A stretch of 64,000 nucleotides of DNA. Source: Drechmeria coniospora. Its lineage: Eukaryota > Ascomycota > Sordariomycetes > Hypocreales > Ophiocordycipitaceae. The position numbers and the translations under genes are program-made. Of the stretch, positions 23,063 through 36,343 are shown piece by piece (within the stretch, counting starts at the first letter, position 1; each line of letters opens with the position of its first letter). The notes under the pieces were generated by a model that was given only the letters and a program-made list of their open reading frames with translations, searched no databases and was not told the DNA's origin. The stretch is taken from contig NC_054391.1 of NCBI RefSeq assembly GCF_001625195.1, positions 3,131,390-3,195,389 on the forward strand, read 5' to 3'.

Positions 23063-23807
23063 CGTCCGGCAAAGCCAACCAACGCTGTTGGCTGCTCGAA
23101 GAGATGATGGTGCGAGACGACGATGCAAGAATGCGGCACCTTTGCACGCCTAGGGCAGCCACGCACGGGCGGATGTGAAGGCCTGCTTCCTCCCGCCGAC
23201 ACCCTCGTCTCCGATGGAGGCCGTGGGCCTGAGATGTCAGGCACGCTCGCCGGCAAACGCTCGAATTCTGCTGCAAGTCTCCGCGTAGGCCGTTCTGCGA
23301 TCATGACGGGTCAGACGTGCTCGGACAAGCCAACTAATTATCTCGTCCCGGATGAAGGTGATGATCACGTCGCAGCCACTGGGCGAGGTCGTGACAGGCG
23401 AAGCCTCAACATGTTGGCCGATGGCACACGCGGCCTCAACTAGACGTCTCCACCACTGGACGGGAGAGTGCCATCGGTGGCAGTCGCCTCACGACGGCTT
23501 GCTTGAGACGATTCGACGGCGTGGAGAAGACGACGACACTTACCAAGGGGCAATAACCATGACAGAAGCGAAGGTGACGGCACACAAAGTCGGTGGTTTG
23601 GCGTGCTTTGCTATCGCTGGATGCCATGAATGAAGGGCGAGGCAATGCTCTGCAGGACCTGCCGCCAACGAGATGGAGCAAGTTCAACGGCGAGGAAAGG
23701 GAGAAGGGGCAGACTCCGAGCGACATCAGCTGATGAAGGAAACTCCCCGATACTAGTGAATGGCCGGGTCGCCATCACCTTTCCTCGTCTACGACCACTT
23801 TGTAGGT

Positions 23808-23865
23808 AGGCAGGTAGGCAGGCAGGCAGGTACTGTAGGTACTAGGTAGGTAGGTAGGTAAGTAC
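23808..23865. repeat. GTAG/GCAG tetranucleotide microsatellite
   Basis: Alternating GTAG and GCAG units, running into a GTAC-word island on the right side. Confidence 0.88.
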
Positions 23866-24507
23866 CTGTACACCGGCACGTACTGTACATTACATGTACG
23901 TGCGAGAGTATGAGAACGAGTGCGAGTACGATGTGAGTACTCGGCACCCTGCCCGTGCGAGTACTGGACTCCAAGTACACTCGGGGTCGTCGGTACATGC
24001 CACTTGACTTGGGCGGTGGTTGTACAAGTACCTGTTTACTGTACGGAGTACGGAGTACGGAGTAATACCTGTAAGGGATTCTTGGCGGTTGCACGACCTG
24101 CTGAGGGTGGGCCAGCTTCTCCCACCACCTCCCACCACCTCCCACCACTGCTCGTCGGCCTCGGACCATTCAGAGCGCCGGCGAGCGCCTGTGCATGGAT
24201 ACCCAGGGCACTCTGTACCTGATACCAGCTCGATGCTGGAAGCCCATTGGACGCATGGATCTCCCACTAATTCCCCTGTCGATTTCGACACAAATCATCG
24301 TCGCCGTCCGCTGGCCGTCCGCTGGCCGTCCGCCGGGTGCACCAACTCACGGGCGTTGTCTAGCGTGCTGTGCGCTAGTATTGCAGCTCCTACCACGCTG
24401 TTGCCGCTTCGTCCGCTGGCAACCGCTCCACGGGCTGGAGGGCGGGCTCTCATAGGTACTCATGCTGCCAGAATCGTCACCATCAACAGGAGCGGCAGCA
24501 GCGGCAG

Positions 24508-24630
24508 CATCATCGTCTGCAGCATCATCATCATCGTCCGCATCATCATCGTCCGCATCATCATCGTCCGCATCATCATCGTCCGCATCGTCATCGTCCG
24601 AATCATCATCGTCACCATCGTCGTCGTCAT
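24508..24630. repeat. 15-base tandem repeat (TCATCATCGTCCGCA)n
   Basis: About five near-exact copies of TCATCATCGTCCGCA with degenerate ends. The unit is a multiple of 3, so frames stay open on both strands (Ser-rich one way, Met/Thr/Arg-rich the other), but there is no gene context and I treat them as artefacts. Confidence 0.9.
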
Positions 24631-25552
24631 GCTCTGCTCGACCTGGTATACCTCAAACTTCCCAGGTTCCACGCAATTTGCCCCTTGAGATCGACGGTGG
24701 GTGCATGGGTCGTGGCTCGGTCGGCCCCTTTGCTGTGCACGGCACTATCTGAGCACCGAGAGCTTGGGGCACCACATCCGTCACCCGCTCGGTGCGGCTT
24801 CCGACGTCCTTCCGAGCATCGCACGTCGGACGCGCCTCCGTGAAACTCACTGCAACAGTCTTTGTCGCGCCACCTCACTTGGGCCACCGGCTCGTGCAGT
24901 ACGTCGGTGCCTTTTCACGTCGATGCCCACTCTCTCCGACGGCAACGCCGCGGGCCAACATGCGCTTGATGAGGTCCAGGACCGACCTCGGCAAGGTCAA
25001 CGTAGGCAACCCGTAGCCAGTCGTAGGCGGCAGCAGGGCGCCCGCGGGTGCCACGCAGCCACGCAGCCACGCAGCCATGCGTGGGCTCCGACGAGCCTGC
25101 GCACCTTTCTTGAGCGCGCATCGTACCGGACGGCACGGGCAAGGCGAGATGCACCACGTTCGCCATCTCTCTGTCTGCATGCAAAAAATCGCCACACGTT
25201 CATCCATGTGCAAGCCCCTTGTCCACTGTTGATATGCCTTTAATGGCTGATGGGTCTGTCTGTCTAGTCTCGTCGGCATCCCCCCGCGGAACCGTCATCC
25301 TTTAGCTCAGCCTTCCGGATACACCTTGACAGACAAAGGGGGGAGGGGGAGGGGGAGGGGAGGGAGGGCCCGGTGTGCCGCCGCCGCAGGTGGCCCAGAA
25401 ACACCTCCTCCGACGTCCGTCACAGCCATGACTCGTCCGAAATCCGCCGCGTCGTACATTCTGCGAGAGAAGAAAACAATGACGAAAGCCACCACCCACC
25501 GCCGCATCGTGTCACCACCATCATGAAGTCATCATCCGACGCCGCCTCCAGC

Positions 25553-26538
<986 letters not shown>

Positions 26539-28240
26539 CGTGGCAGAGTAGTGTGTGAAAGGATGCGAGAAGGGGGTCGCCTTGTCGATGCTCTGCGCGC
26601 CGAGGGGGGGTGGGCAGGTTAGCCATGAAGAAACGATGCGGGCGGAGAAGGGTAGCGGCGAACTTCAATCAATCAAGAGCTGGCTTCTTCGGCACGAAGA
26701 AGCGGATGCAAAGCAGACGGTTGACAGCCGAGAACTCCGGCAGATTTCGACGCTCTGTAGGCCCTGAGGTCGTGTTTGGGGGGGGGGGGAGGGGGGGGGT
26801 TGAGGTCTTGACTTGATTGCGGTTCCGGATCGTCGTGACGGCGTTGTTGTGTAGAAGAGACAAGTCACAGGGGTGGTGCCGGCTGAGGACGAAATCAGCC
26901 AAGGGCTGGATGGGTGGGTGGCTGCTGACTATTGCACGCCGGGCACAGGATTTTCCCTTATCCATACGGCCAGCCAGTCCAGCAAGCACCCTCCCCCCAC
27001 TGCAAAGCACCGTACAACTAAGTACTGCACGGTACTGTGCCGTACAGAAAGGAAGTACAGTAAGTATTGTGTTGCCACCTGGATGGACCCCACTACCCGT
27101 TTGGTTGCGAGAGTGGCAAATAAGTAATACATGAGTAAGCATCCGGCTACTTGAACTTGCAAGTGAATACTTTCTGATAATACCGTCTAAAATTACGCAA
27201 ATGCACGAGGTCATTACGAGTGACGCAGAGTGTTACGCTTCGTGCGACGAAGCACTGCTTGTCCATCTGAAAGAGAGCACCGATAATTACATGCTTGCAC
27301 ATCACCTTGTACCTTGGAAAGCAAGACTACATACTGTACTGTACGTGTACGGTACGGTACGAGTACTTGCAGGTACTCCGTACTCCGTATGAGAATGCGG
27401 CCTGCCTGTCCCAGGCACCGCCACGACGGGACTTTGCGGATTCAGGGGCCTGCCTCCGTGACTCGGTCGCTAACAAGCCCCGCGTTCCTCGACACCTTGC
27501 GCTGCTAGCCATTTCGTCACTCGTTGCCGACGTCCCCCGCGGGCAAAAACCACGCCAATCTAGCACGCGGGTTGCCACGACCTTCGCTGCGCTTCCATCG
27601 ACAGGCCTACGCTAGCCTCTTCAGTGCTGTAGCTTCGGTCCCCAAACACCACGACGCCCATGACGCTGCACAGCTTGGCATCGGACTGGACGACGGCCGT
27701 GACGGCGGAGCTCGCAGATGGCGAGTGCGCCGGCCACGGCAGAAATACACTGTACTTGGAGTCTGCTTGCAGAAAAACTGCTTGCAGAGAAAAGACGCGC
27801 CGGGCAATCATGGCGGTGCGCCATTCAGGTCCTTAACGGTAGGTACGTTGCTGAGCTTCTCCACTCACGCACTTCCGGCGATTCCATCGTTCCGGTTCCG
27901 TGGCAGCCGCCAGCTGCCGTCATCCTATGTCTACTGTAAAGTACAGTACTTACGCAAGTAATTACTGTACGTAGTTGTACTTGCATGTACTTTCTTGCCA
28001 GTGTCAAAGCACTACTGCTGGTGACAGCAAGCGCATGCGAGACGGCCATGAAGCAACGTGAGCTTTCATTCATTTTATTCTCCATTTTTCTACTGACGGA
28101 GAGCCTCGTAGCATGCCGCTCAGCACGTCGGAGAGTGGTCCTGGCCATCAAGTCACCGAGCGCAAATGTCGAAAGCGTGCGGTTGCTCATCGCCTCGTCG
28201 ATCGCTTGGGCCTTGCGCTTCGGCGCACCCGTCCAGCCGG
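26539..28240. other. Intergenic region with a GTAC island
   Basis: No gene seen. G-rich tracts lie near 26780-26800 and GTAC words are dense at about 26990-27400. Sequence from 27420 to 28240 is non-repetitive apart from a short GTAC cluster near 27940-27990. Confidence 0.5.
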
Positions 28241-29656
28241 CTAGACAAAGGCCTGGATGCCCGTGATGGCCCGGCCCAGAATAAGACCTGCGCATAATGT
28301 CAGACAAGTTCGTTCCGAGGCCGAGGCCAATGGGTAAAGACGGAGGAAACAGACTGTGGATGTCGCTTTGGCCCTCGTACGTCTGCGTCACAAACAGGTT
28401 CGCGACGTGTCGTCCAATGGCATACTCGTCGCTCACGGCGTTGCCGCCGAAAATCTCCTGCAGTATGCGAGCGTTTCGCAGAGCGGTGTCGCAGTTCTGC
28501 CTCTTGACCATGCTGATCATCTCAGGCGTCGCCTTACCCTCGTCCTTGAGGCGTCCGACCTGGATGGAGGCGAGGACTCCGTACGACGCGTCCGTCGCCG
28601 CGTCGGCGAGCTTCTTCTGGATGAGCTGGTACCTGGCCAACGGGTTGCCCTTGAACTGCTTCCGCTCGAGGGCGTAGGTCCGCGCGCGCGCGATGCTGTC
28701 CTCGAGGGCGCCCATGACGCCCATGGAGATGCCGTACCGCGCGCTGTTGAGGCAGCTGAACGGGCCCTTGAGGCCTTCGACCTCGGGGAACATGTTCGCT
28801 TCCGGGACGGGGCACTCGTCCATCTGGATCATCCCCGTGATGGACGCCCGCAGCCCGTTCTTGTCCTTGATCGCCGGCGTCTCCAGGCTTCCCGGCGGGC
28901 AGTCCTTGCGCTCGATCAAGAATCCCCGGATCTTGCCCGTCTCCTGGAGCTTGGCCCACACCAGCAACACGTCAGCGATGGGACTGTTGGTTATCCATGT
29001 CTTGGATCCGCTGAGGGAGTAGAAGCCTTTCTTCGTCGGGTGCGGCTTGGCGAAGCTCTCCATGCTGCCCGGGTCGCTGCCGTGGTTGGGCTCCGTCAAG
29101 CCAAAGGCGCCGAGGAGCTTGCCCTTGGCCATGTCCGGAAGGAACTTTTCCTTTTGCTCCTCGGTGCCGAATTCGAAGATGCCGCCCATGACGAGCGACG
29201 ACTGGACCGACATGCCAGAGCGGTAGCCAGAGTCGACACGCTCGACGGCGCGGGTGATGAGGCTGCCGGCGACGGACGAGACGCCGGCACATCCGTAGCC
29301 CTCGATGTTGGCACCGAGCAGTCCCAGCTCGCCCATTTCCTGCAGAATCTTGGGGTCGTAGTACTCGTCACGGTAGGCCTCTGTGACCATCGAGCTTAGC
29401 ATGGGCGGCAACGGCGAGGGGGGAGCGTTGGGTCGGCCGTACGTAGTACCCGAGGGAGCAGGCGCTCTTGACAGTACCGCTCTGCAGTCTCTTGTATTGC
29501 AAGCTCCTCCTCGGTCAAGAGGTTTCGGGATGCGAGAGGGTCCTGCCAGTTGAACCGCGGCGTGTTGCTCGCCGACGCAAAGCTACGAGCAGCGACGGGC
29601 CACGTCGAAGCTCGCGCGCTGCTCCTAGCAACCGTCCGCAGGGCGTGTCTGAGCAT
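28241..29656 (-). CDS. Glutaryl-CoA dehydrogenase, mitochondrial
   Basis: FAD enzyme of the acyl-CoA dehydrogenase family that oxidises and decarboxylates glutaryl-CoA to crotonyl-CoA in lysine and tryptophan breakdown. Three exons (29656-29443, 29380-28355, 28287-28241) join in frame to 428 aa. The Arg/Ser/Ala-rich first 30 residues (MLRHALRTVARSSARAS) look like a mitochondrial presequence, followed by FNWQDPLASRNLLTEEE. Family marks are MGELGLLG, GLTEPNHGSDPGSM, the SGSKTWITNSPIADVLLVWAK block and TYEGQSDIHS, which holds the catalytic-base Glu. The last exon supplies the ending ILGRAITGIQAFV. The donors GTACGG and GTCTGT are not ideal, but both joins restore conserved sequence. The start is the only ATG near the presequence. 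Copy B of the 77-base element lies about 285 bases upstream. Confidence 0.96.
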
Positions 29657-30925
29657 GGCAATGGAGCATCCACACGACCGAGAGAGAGGCTGGCTTTGCG
29701 CTTTCAGGAGGAGGTTCGTGACCGGGGCGGCAGATGTTGGCGGATTTGTGAATGATGCAGTGCCAGTATTATAGGACGGGAAGTGTACTTGCAATGATCG
29801 TGTTGGAGAAAGGGACGGATGACGAGGTAGCACGAATGTCGCCACCGGGCTCCATTCGGGCCAGGAACCGCCCTGGGGTGCCGACAGAACCCGGGGGGAA
29901 CCCCACTGAAGCAGTACTAGGTACAGTGCAGTCACTGGAGTCACTGGACAAAAGTGACGATTCAGTTTTGGTAGCGCTGCTCCTACAAACTGAATCGACA
30001 TTTTTGCCACCCCGCTCACTGTACTTACCCGCCACCCGACCCCCTCTCAGATCGGAGTATCAGCACCATGTATTATCACTAGCTGGCGCCAAACCCAGCA
30101 ACCATGCGTGTAATTACAGCACTTGTACACCGCCGAATTCTGAACACAGTACGGAGTACGGAGTACAGAGTAATACTCCGCACCCCGAAAGTGCTCCGTA
30201 TGCCTGACTGTCTACAGAGTACAAGTACAAGTGATCGTATCCTTCGTCGGTGCCCTACTTTGTACGCGCAAGCTGGGCTTCTCCCTTCGGCATCCTACAC
30301 GAGCTAGACAACTTCAACGAGTAATTTGAATCGCAACCATTGGGCAGGCTTTGGGCATTTGGTATGTTGAATTTTGAGAGGCTACTACCAGTGGTCTGCC
30401 CACAGGTAAACAAAGGACTGCAAGTACTGTGCAGCCGAGCTACATCAAGGCACCAGTATACGTCATGCGACGGAAGGTGGACAAGTCATGACGAACTGCA
30501 CTTGAGAGAATGGTGCTCTCTCTGACCGTCCCGGTCCGTCTTGCTTGCTGACTCGGTCCATCAAGAAACTTGGTTGCAAGGATGCCTCCGTTGCCCGTAC
30601 GGGGCAGCCTTCCTTTGTCGGAGAGTGCGATGAAAAGGACGGCTCGCACTTTGGACGTTGCTCCGTAGGCCTTTCGTTCCCACGCCTGCGTCGTTTACAC
30701 ATCCGGCCATGGCTAGCTTCGAGGGAGGACTCATGGCGGTGCTCAAATCACCATGATCTCGGTAGGCTGTCGGTCTGACGGGAGAGTTTGTCCATGACCA
30801 TCATGACACGTCGTGAACGCAACTTTAGGCCTTGCCCTACTTCGGTTCCAGCAGCAGAGGTATTGGGCGGTAAAAAGGTACAAGTCGAAAAATGGCGCAA
30901 GAAAGAGCAGAATGCCCGGTGCATC
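29657..30925. other. Intergenic region with 77-base element copy B
   Basis: Upstream side of the dehydrogenase gene and downstream side of the next minus-strand gene. Copy B of the element is at 29940-30016, with GTAC words at 30120-30240. Several short frames occur, but none has support. Confidence 0.5.
29940..30016 (+). repeat. 77-base dispersed element, copy B
   Basis: Same length as copies A and C. It differs from C at about 6 of 77 positions and carries the best-preserved inverted arms: CGATTCAG on the left pairs with CTGAATCG on the right, around GGTAGCGCTGC. The first bases GTCACTGGA are repeated just outside the left edge. It lies in the promoter side of the dehydrogenase gene. Confidence 0.92.
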
Positions 30926-31618
30926 TCACTCGGGGGGTCCTCTGCGGGACTGCTTCTTCGCGCTCGCTGCCTTCTTCTGCTTGATTCTCGTCTCATGAAA
31001 CCTTTTCTCGCTGGCAACGGTTCGTTAGGCCGGCAAGAAACAAGAGGAGGATACAACGATACTCACGTTTCCTTGTGCTTCTCTTTTTTCTCCTTGCTCG
31101 TTTCGCACGGCGTGTTCTCCTCGTACATTCGCAAAACCTCGTCAAACAGTTTCCTCCGATTGGCATCCGCATTGGCCGTCCTTGACCGATGCGTTTGTGC
31201 CTGAAAGGTCAGCGAATCGGTGCCGACAGTATAGTACTTTGATGCGCGAATGCAAGCATGCAAGGACCTTGGCAAGACGGGCAAGAGGTCCTTGATGGGA
31301 TACGTAGCAATCGCCTTGGTCTCGGTCCTGCAGACTGGTTAGTCAAGCCTGGTTCCGTACACCGGCAGGATGGGCGTTGTACTTGTTGACGTGTTGACCG
31401 CCGGGACCGCTGGATCTTGCAAATGTCATGATGCCTTTGGGGAGGTGGCATTGTTGAAATTTCTGATGCCACGCCCGCGCTTCTGCCAAGGCATCTTGGT
31501 CAAACTGCGAGTCGAAGGCCTCGTACCGCTTGAATCGCATGCATGGAACGAAGGGTCGGGACGGCTGTCTCGACGACAGTGCTGGAAAGGATGCTCGACA
31601 TGGAGGACGGAGCATCAT
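30926..31618 (-). CDS. Mitochondrial peptidyl-tRNA hydrolase, RF1 GGQ-domain (ICT1/ArfB type)
   Basis: Predicted to free peptides from stalled mitochondrial ribosomes without reading a stop codon. Three exons (31618-31383, 31327-31067, 31010-30926) join in frame to 193 aa. A basic N-terminus (MMLRPPCRASFPALSSRQ) fits mitochondrial import. The catalytic motif is RSSGPGGQHVNK with the GGQ tripeptide near residue 73, and the first intron splits the Lys codon of VNK. The C-terminus is Lys/Arg-rich (HETRIKQKKAASAKKQSRR); in this class it enters the empty mRNA channel. No codon-recognition domain is present, which separates it from true release factors. Two adjacent ATGs could start the protein. 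Confidence 0.92.
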
Positions 31619-33357
31619 GTCTTTTCCGCTCTAGGCTTCGCATGGGTGATGAACATGGAAATTGCGCAGCGCTCCCGATGCAAGGAGCCCTACGATTTCT
31701 TGTGCCCACCGTAATGCCCCCTAGCGCAGGGAGGGTGACCAAATTCGGCCGTGTCTATCAGTCGAAATGCTGTCCGTCAATGTCAATGGGAAATTGCCCA
31801 TCCGTAGTTGCACTCGGTGGAGTTGTGCCTCTCCTTGCAACTGTTGCGGAATTACTGGAGGGATTGGATGGATGGAACAGTCAAGCCGAAGCTTGGTTGT
31901 TGTCGAGACGCATGAGACGGCCATTCCATGTTCCGTTATTACTAGAGCACCTAAGTACATAAGTACAGTACAGTGATTACGTAGTAGCAAGTGCACAGTA
32001 CTGTACTTGAGTACCTAGGTACCTAGTAGGTACCTCATATTACATGCAGTACTGCAGTACTGTGCAAGGAGTCTAAGTACAGTACAGCAAGTACTTGCAC
32101 ATGTTGGCAGTACTGCACTGACCTAGTGGATGCGCTTACTGGTTCTAGTATGAATCATGAAAGGCGAACTGTGTTATGTTACCTATTGCGGTATTTGTAG
32201 TGTATTTGCATACTTACCTACCTACCTAGTAAAGTAGTTGGTAAGTTTGCATGTACAGTGCTCCGTACACTGCAGTTATTAGTATCGTAATACTATTCGG
32301 AGTACGGAGTGCAGTACACTTACGTGTACGTTCCTACTTGTACTGTACTACTTACGTACTGTACATGTACAACTACTCCGTACTGTACTCCGTAGCTAGC
32401 TACCTAGTAGGTATTATTGCAGTACGGAGTACGGAGTAAAAGTACTGTATATTATTCTCTGCCGGTAGTACCACGTCCAAGTACCTGCACAAGCATTCAT
32501 ACTGGGTACAGTCCTAGGTGCCTAGTAGTAAAGCAGTACGGAGTACTCCGTACGGAGTACTTACTTGTGAATTACAAGTATACCGTACGAAAAGGTACAC
32601 CGCAACAAGTTCCAAACACTCCGTTCTCTGCATGTACAGTATTATTACATTACTACTGCACTCCGTGCCCGTACGGTACTTGCTCGGCAGCAAGAACTTG
32701 CGGTACAAGTACAGCACAGTGCAAGTCCCCCACGCACCACTTCCCCACCAAGAGACGAGCTCCCAAAATGGCCTAGCTTGCTGTCCAGCAAACACGGATT
32801 TTTCCCCCCCCCCTGCTGCCTGGCCTCTTTCGCAACCTGTGCATGAAAGCGGAATCTTCTGACTGGTCTGCTGTGCCGCCACTTCTTCCTTCTTCCAACC
32901 TCCACCACCTCATCATCCCGGCTCGTTCGTCGTCGTTCAGAGGGAGCAATACCTAAGCTCAACTCGACTGCTCGCCGCTCCCCAGCTGCACCCACGAGTC
33001 TTCCGTTCGAGGCCACGGTCGTACAGTCGATGACGATCCGCCTTCACGTGACGGCCTCAGCTTCAGCTGCCTTGTGATCTGCTTCCGACTGGCAATTCGT
33101 ACCGCCATCCTGGTCAGTCGTCAACGGTGCTCGCTGATTCCGGGACGAGCCCCACCACCATCGATAGTGCAAATCGATCAGTCTACCTGCCCACCTTACC
33201 ACCTCATCCTCCCTCCTCGCGTCCTCTACGCCTCCGCCCAGCTTTCGTCTCGCCGAGTTCTAGCCAGACGCTGGGCCACCCCGCGAATGCAACAACTGGT
33301 CATCCAGGTCCAGTTTCCGTTCACTCGCCCCCTACCGCCTGCGCTAGGACGGGCTTG
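31619..33357. other. Intergenic GTAC island and leader of the Nab3-like gene
   Basis: From about 31940 to 32720 the sequence is a GTAC-word island. From 32870 to 33357 it is pyrimidine-rich (CTTCTTCC, CCACCACCTCATC) and probably forms the promoter and 5' untranslated leader of the plus-strand gene. A frame is open from a non-AUG codon at 33127, but its translation is Pro/Ser-rich and not convincing as protein. Confidence 0.55.
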
Positions 33358-35689
33358 ATGTCAGAGCCAGAGGCCGATCTCAAGACCAAAGTCCAGATCG
33401 CTGCCAATCTTTTCCCTGCATCTCACCCGCCGCCCATATACACGGCCACACCGCTCGTGGTGCCGTCCCTCCAGAACACCATCAATATCGTTGGCGGCAT
33501 GGTCGCCACTGCCACGACACTGGCCGACCCCAACGTCATCATGGCCGATCAAGGCCAAATCCTCGACCCTGCCACTGCCGGTGCCGGTGATGAGCTGGCC
33601 GGCCATCATGACGACATTGTTGTAGATGACGACAGCCTCAATGACCCGTATGATGATGGCGACATCCACGAAGCTACCTCCCTACCCGCGGCCCAACCGC
33701 AGGCCGAAGTGGTCGATGGTAACGATGACTATGCCAGGACTTTCGACTCGCCCATTGAGCCGGAAGTGGAGGACGCGCAAGACGCGACCGAGGCGTCCCA
33801 GAGTGTACCAAAGCCAATGCAGCCAGAATCCCAGACCGTTTCGGCCCCGGTCGATCCCTTGAATGCTGATGGACGACCCTCGAGCGTTCCCGTTCAAGAT
33901 GCTGCCCATGACGCATCTGCCATGGCTGATCAGGGTGATCTCGCTCCTGCTACCGTCGATGACCTGGCTGCCCAATCTCAGGTACAGACAGATCCCGCCC
34001 TCGTCGCAACGGGCCCATCGCAAGCTCCAGGTGAGCCGGAGCCACAGGTTTTCGCCGGCTCCGTTGTCTCGTCAGCCATCCAAAACCAAGACGTGGTCGA
34101 GACGGAGTCTCAAGGTTCCTCTCTTGATATCCAGCAGCTCGTGGCTGACCTGACCAGCCAAGCGGCGCAGCCCGGCCCCGGTGCTGATCCCTCTACCACA
34201 TCTGATGTGATCGCAGACGCATCCGCCGTTCCTTCCTTTCCGATTCCATCTCCTGCATTGCCATCGCCCTCGACTCTTCCCCCGAGACCTCCTCTGCCTC
34301 AGTCCATCCCTCAGCCGTCTGTCGCGGACCATCCTGACCAGTCCCATGTTCCGGCCTCCAACGGCGGCGCCATTCCGTCAACTCCAACTCAGCCGGCTTC
34401 TCACGCTGCTTCTGGGACCGAGGTGACGTCCATGGAGGTGGCGGCTTCGGCCACCTCCTTGACTGCTCAGCCGCTCCAAGCGGAGGAACCCGATTACCAA
34501 CGCCAGTGGGAGCAGTTCACGACGGATGAAAGCCAGTACATATCCGAAGCGAACTGGGAGCGCTTTCCCGAAGGCTCTCGCATCTTCATTGGTACCATCC
34601 CCTCTGCTGGATACGGTCATCAGAGCATGGCGCTAACATTCTCTATCTGCAGGCAATCTCTCCAGTGACAAAGTCTCGAAAGAGGAGGTCTTCAAAGTCT
34701 TTCACAGATACGGCAGGGTTGCCCAGATTTCGATGAAGCAAGCCTATGGCTTCGTTCAATACCACACCTTGGACGAGGGTCGTGCAGCCATGGAGAATTT
34801 GCAAGGAGCCGAGATACAAGGCCGTCGCATTCGTGAGTACATGACTCCACCGTTCTACCTCGTTGGCGATGATTCAACTAACTGTAAGCGTACGTGTAGA
34901 TCTCGAAGTGTCGCGACGACAGAAAAAGTCCAAAAAGGATCGGGCACGAAGTCCCGACAGGGGCAGGGGGCGTGATGCGGGCCGCAGAAATGAGAAGCAG
35001 CAGCACCAGGGCCGGGACGAGCACCGACAAGGACGCAACCACTCGCCGAGGCGGAACGATCACCACCGTAGGGACGAGGGTTTCGGTCGAGACCGCGGCT
35101 CCTACGATGGCGGCCGAGGGAAACGGGGCCGCTCACGGTCCCCAGCGTACGGTCGGAATGATCGGGAATCCTACCGGAGACGCAGCCCTAGCCCGTACTC
35201 GAGGCCTCAGCAGGAGCCCGAGCTTGACCTGCCTCGCAGGTACGGCGCCGACATCCCAGACGTGCAGCTCATCCTCCAGCCGGACGTCAACCGCGACTTT
35301 GCCACCTGGGTCGAAGGGGCTTTCAAGGCCAAGGGGCTCAAGTCTGAAATCATGTATTTGCATCCTCGGATGCCCAAGGAACAGATTGTCCAGCGACAGG
35401 CCGCCGAGGGTGTGCACGCCGTCGTGGACTTGGACTTTCGCGCCCAGTCTCGAGGACGCATCCCCGTTCAAGCCTTCGACCGCTCCGCAGGAGGAAGCAA
35501 CGTCCGGTTCGACCAGTATCTGGATTTGGACCCGCCCACTGCCGCCGAGGTCATTCTACGCGCCAAGGCGTCCGGCAACCCGAGCTACGGCCAGGGTTAC
35601 GGTCCCGGTGGTGGATACTCGAACCAGTACGGACAGCAGCCCTCCCAGCCGTCCGGCTATCCCGGTGCCCAGCATCCCGGCATGTACCC

Positions 35690-35725
<36 letters not shown>

Positions 35726-36086
35726 ACATGCTCCCCAGGGCGCGGTGGACATTGCCAACCTGATGGGACAGGTTGATAACGCGACGCTCCAGCGGCTCCT
35801 GTCGTCAATACAGCCTTCCCCGAGCGGAGCCCCCGGCGCTCCTACTGCGTATGGCGCTTCCGTCCCGGCAGCGAACGCACAGGTTGACATCCAAGCTATT
35901 CTGGGCAGTCTCGGCGGCGGCGCCCCTTCTCCGGCACACGCTCCTCCGCATGGCCTGTACACTTCTGCCTCTGCTCCCTCTTACGGCGCACAGCAACCGC
36001 CAAACGCGGCGCCCGGGAGCGGCGATCCAGCAGCGCAGGCCCAGGTCCAGAACATCATGGCCCAGCTGGCACGCTATCGGCAGTGA
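33358..36086 (+). CDS. Nab3-like nuclear RNA-binding protein (RRM plus Q-rich C-terminus)
   Basis: In yeast, Nab3 works with Nrd1 to end transcription of short non-coding RNAs and feed them to the exosome. Three exons (33358-34591, 34653-34832, 34900-36086) join in frame to 866 aa. Residues 1-380 are acidic, Pro/Ser/Gln-rich and disordered. An RRM spans about 408-475: RIFIGNLSSDKVSKEEVF, then AYGFVQYHTLDEGRAAMEN. It is followed by EVSRRQKKSKKDR and an Arg/Asp/Ser-rich stretch. A conserved block (PDVQLILQPDVNRDFATWVE) resembles the C-terminal domain of Nab3 homologues. A run of 11 Gln lies near residue 735, and the end (VQNIMAQLARYRQ) resembles Nab3's self-association helix. Both introns fall within the RRM. 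The start is inferred; ATGs at about 33493 and 33541 are alternatives. Confidence 0.88.
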
Positions 36087-36343
36087 TTTCGCGGCAGATG
36101 TCAGGCAAGATCCGGTGCTCGCCATCTTTTCCTTCCTACATGGCCACTGCAGTGTGACGGTTAGATTCTTTTCGTTCATGCATCTCGGTGCCCTATCACT
36201 GCTATTGTCTCTTCGCGGCGGCACTACTCATGGTTGGCGTTGGGGGGGCAGAAGATTCTCACAGCTCAGGTACTAGCTCACTGAAATATTATGCATCTCT
36301 TCCGAGGAACATGGCTTGCCTAATGCAGAGCGGGAGAAACGGC
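36087..36343. other. Convergent intergenic spacer
   Basis: 257 bases between the ends of two convergent genes. It must hold both 3' ends; I see no clear separate signal. Confidence 0.6.

Larger units (their letters stand above)
23063..25552. other. Intergenic region with three simple-repeat blocks
   Basis: No gene supported. It includes GTAG/GCAG tetranucleotides (23808-23865), a GTAC island (23865-24075), a short CCCACCACCT triplication (about 24120-24150), and a 15-base TCATCATCGTCCGCA array (24508-24630). The remainder has only short frames. Confidence 0.55.

Noticed and set aside
24460..24690. Ser-rich frame across the TCATCATCGTCCGCA array as a gene
   Set aside because: Both strands are open only because the unit length is a multiple of 3; there is no context or conserved sequence.
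33127..33357. In-frame N-terminal extension of the Nab3-like protein
   Set aside because: It begins at a non-AUG codon, and its Pro/Ser/Arg-rich translation resembles a pyrimidine-rich leader, not protein.
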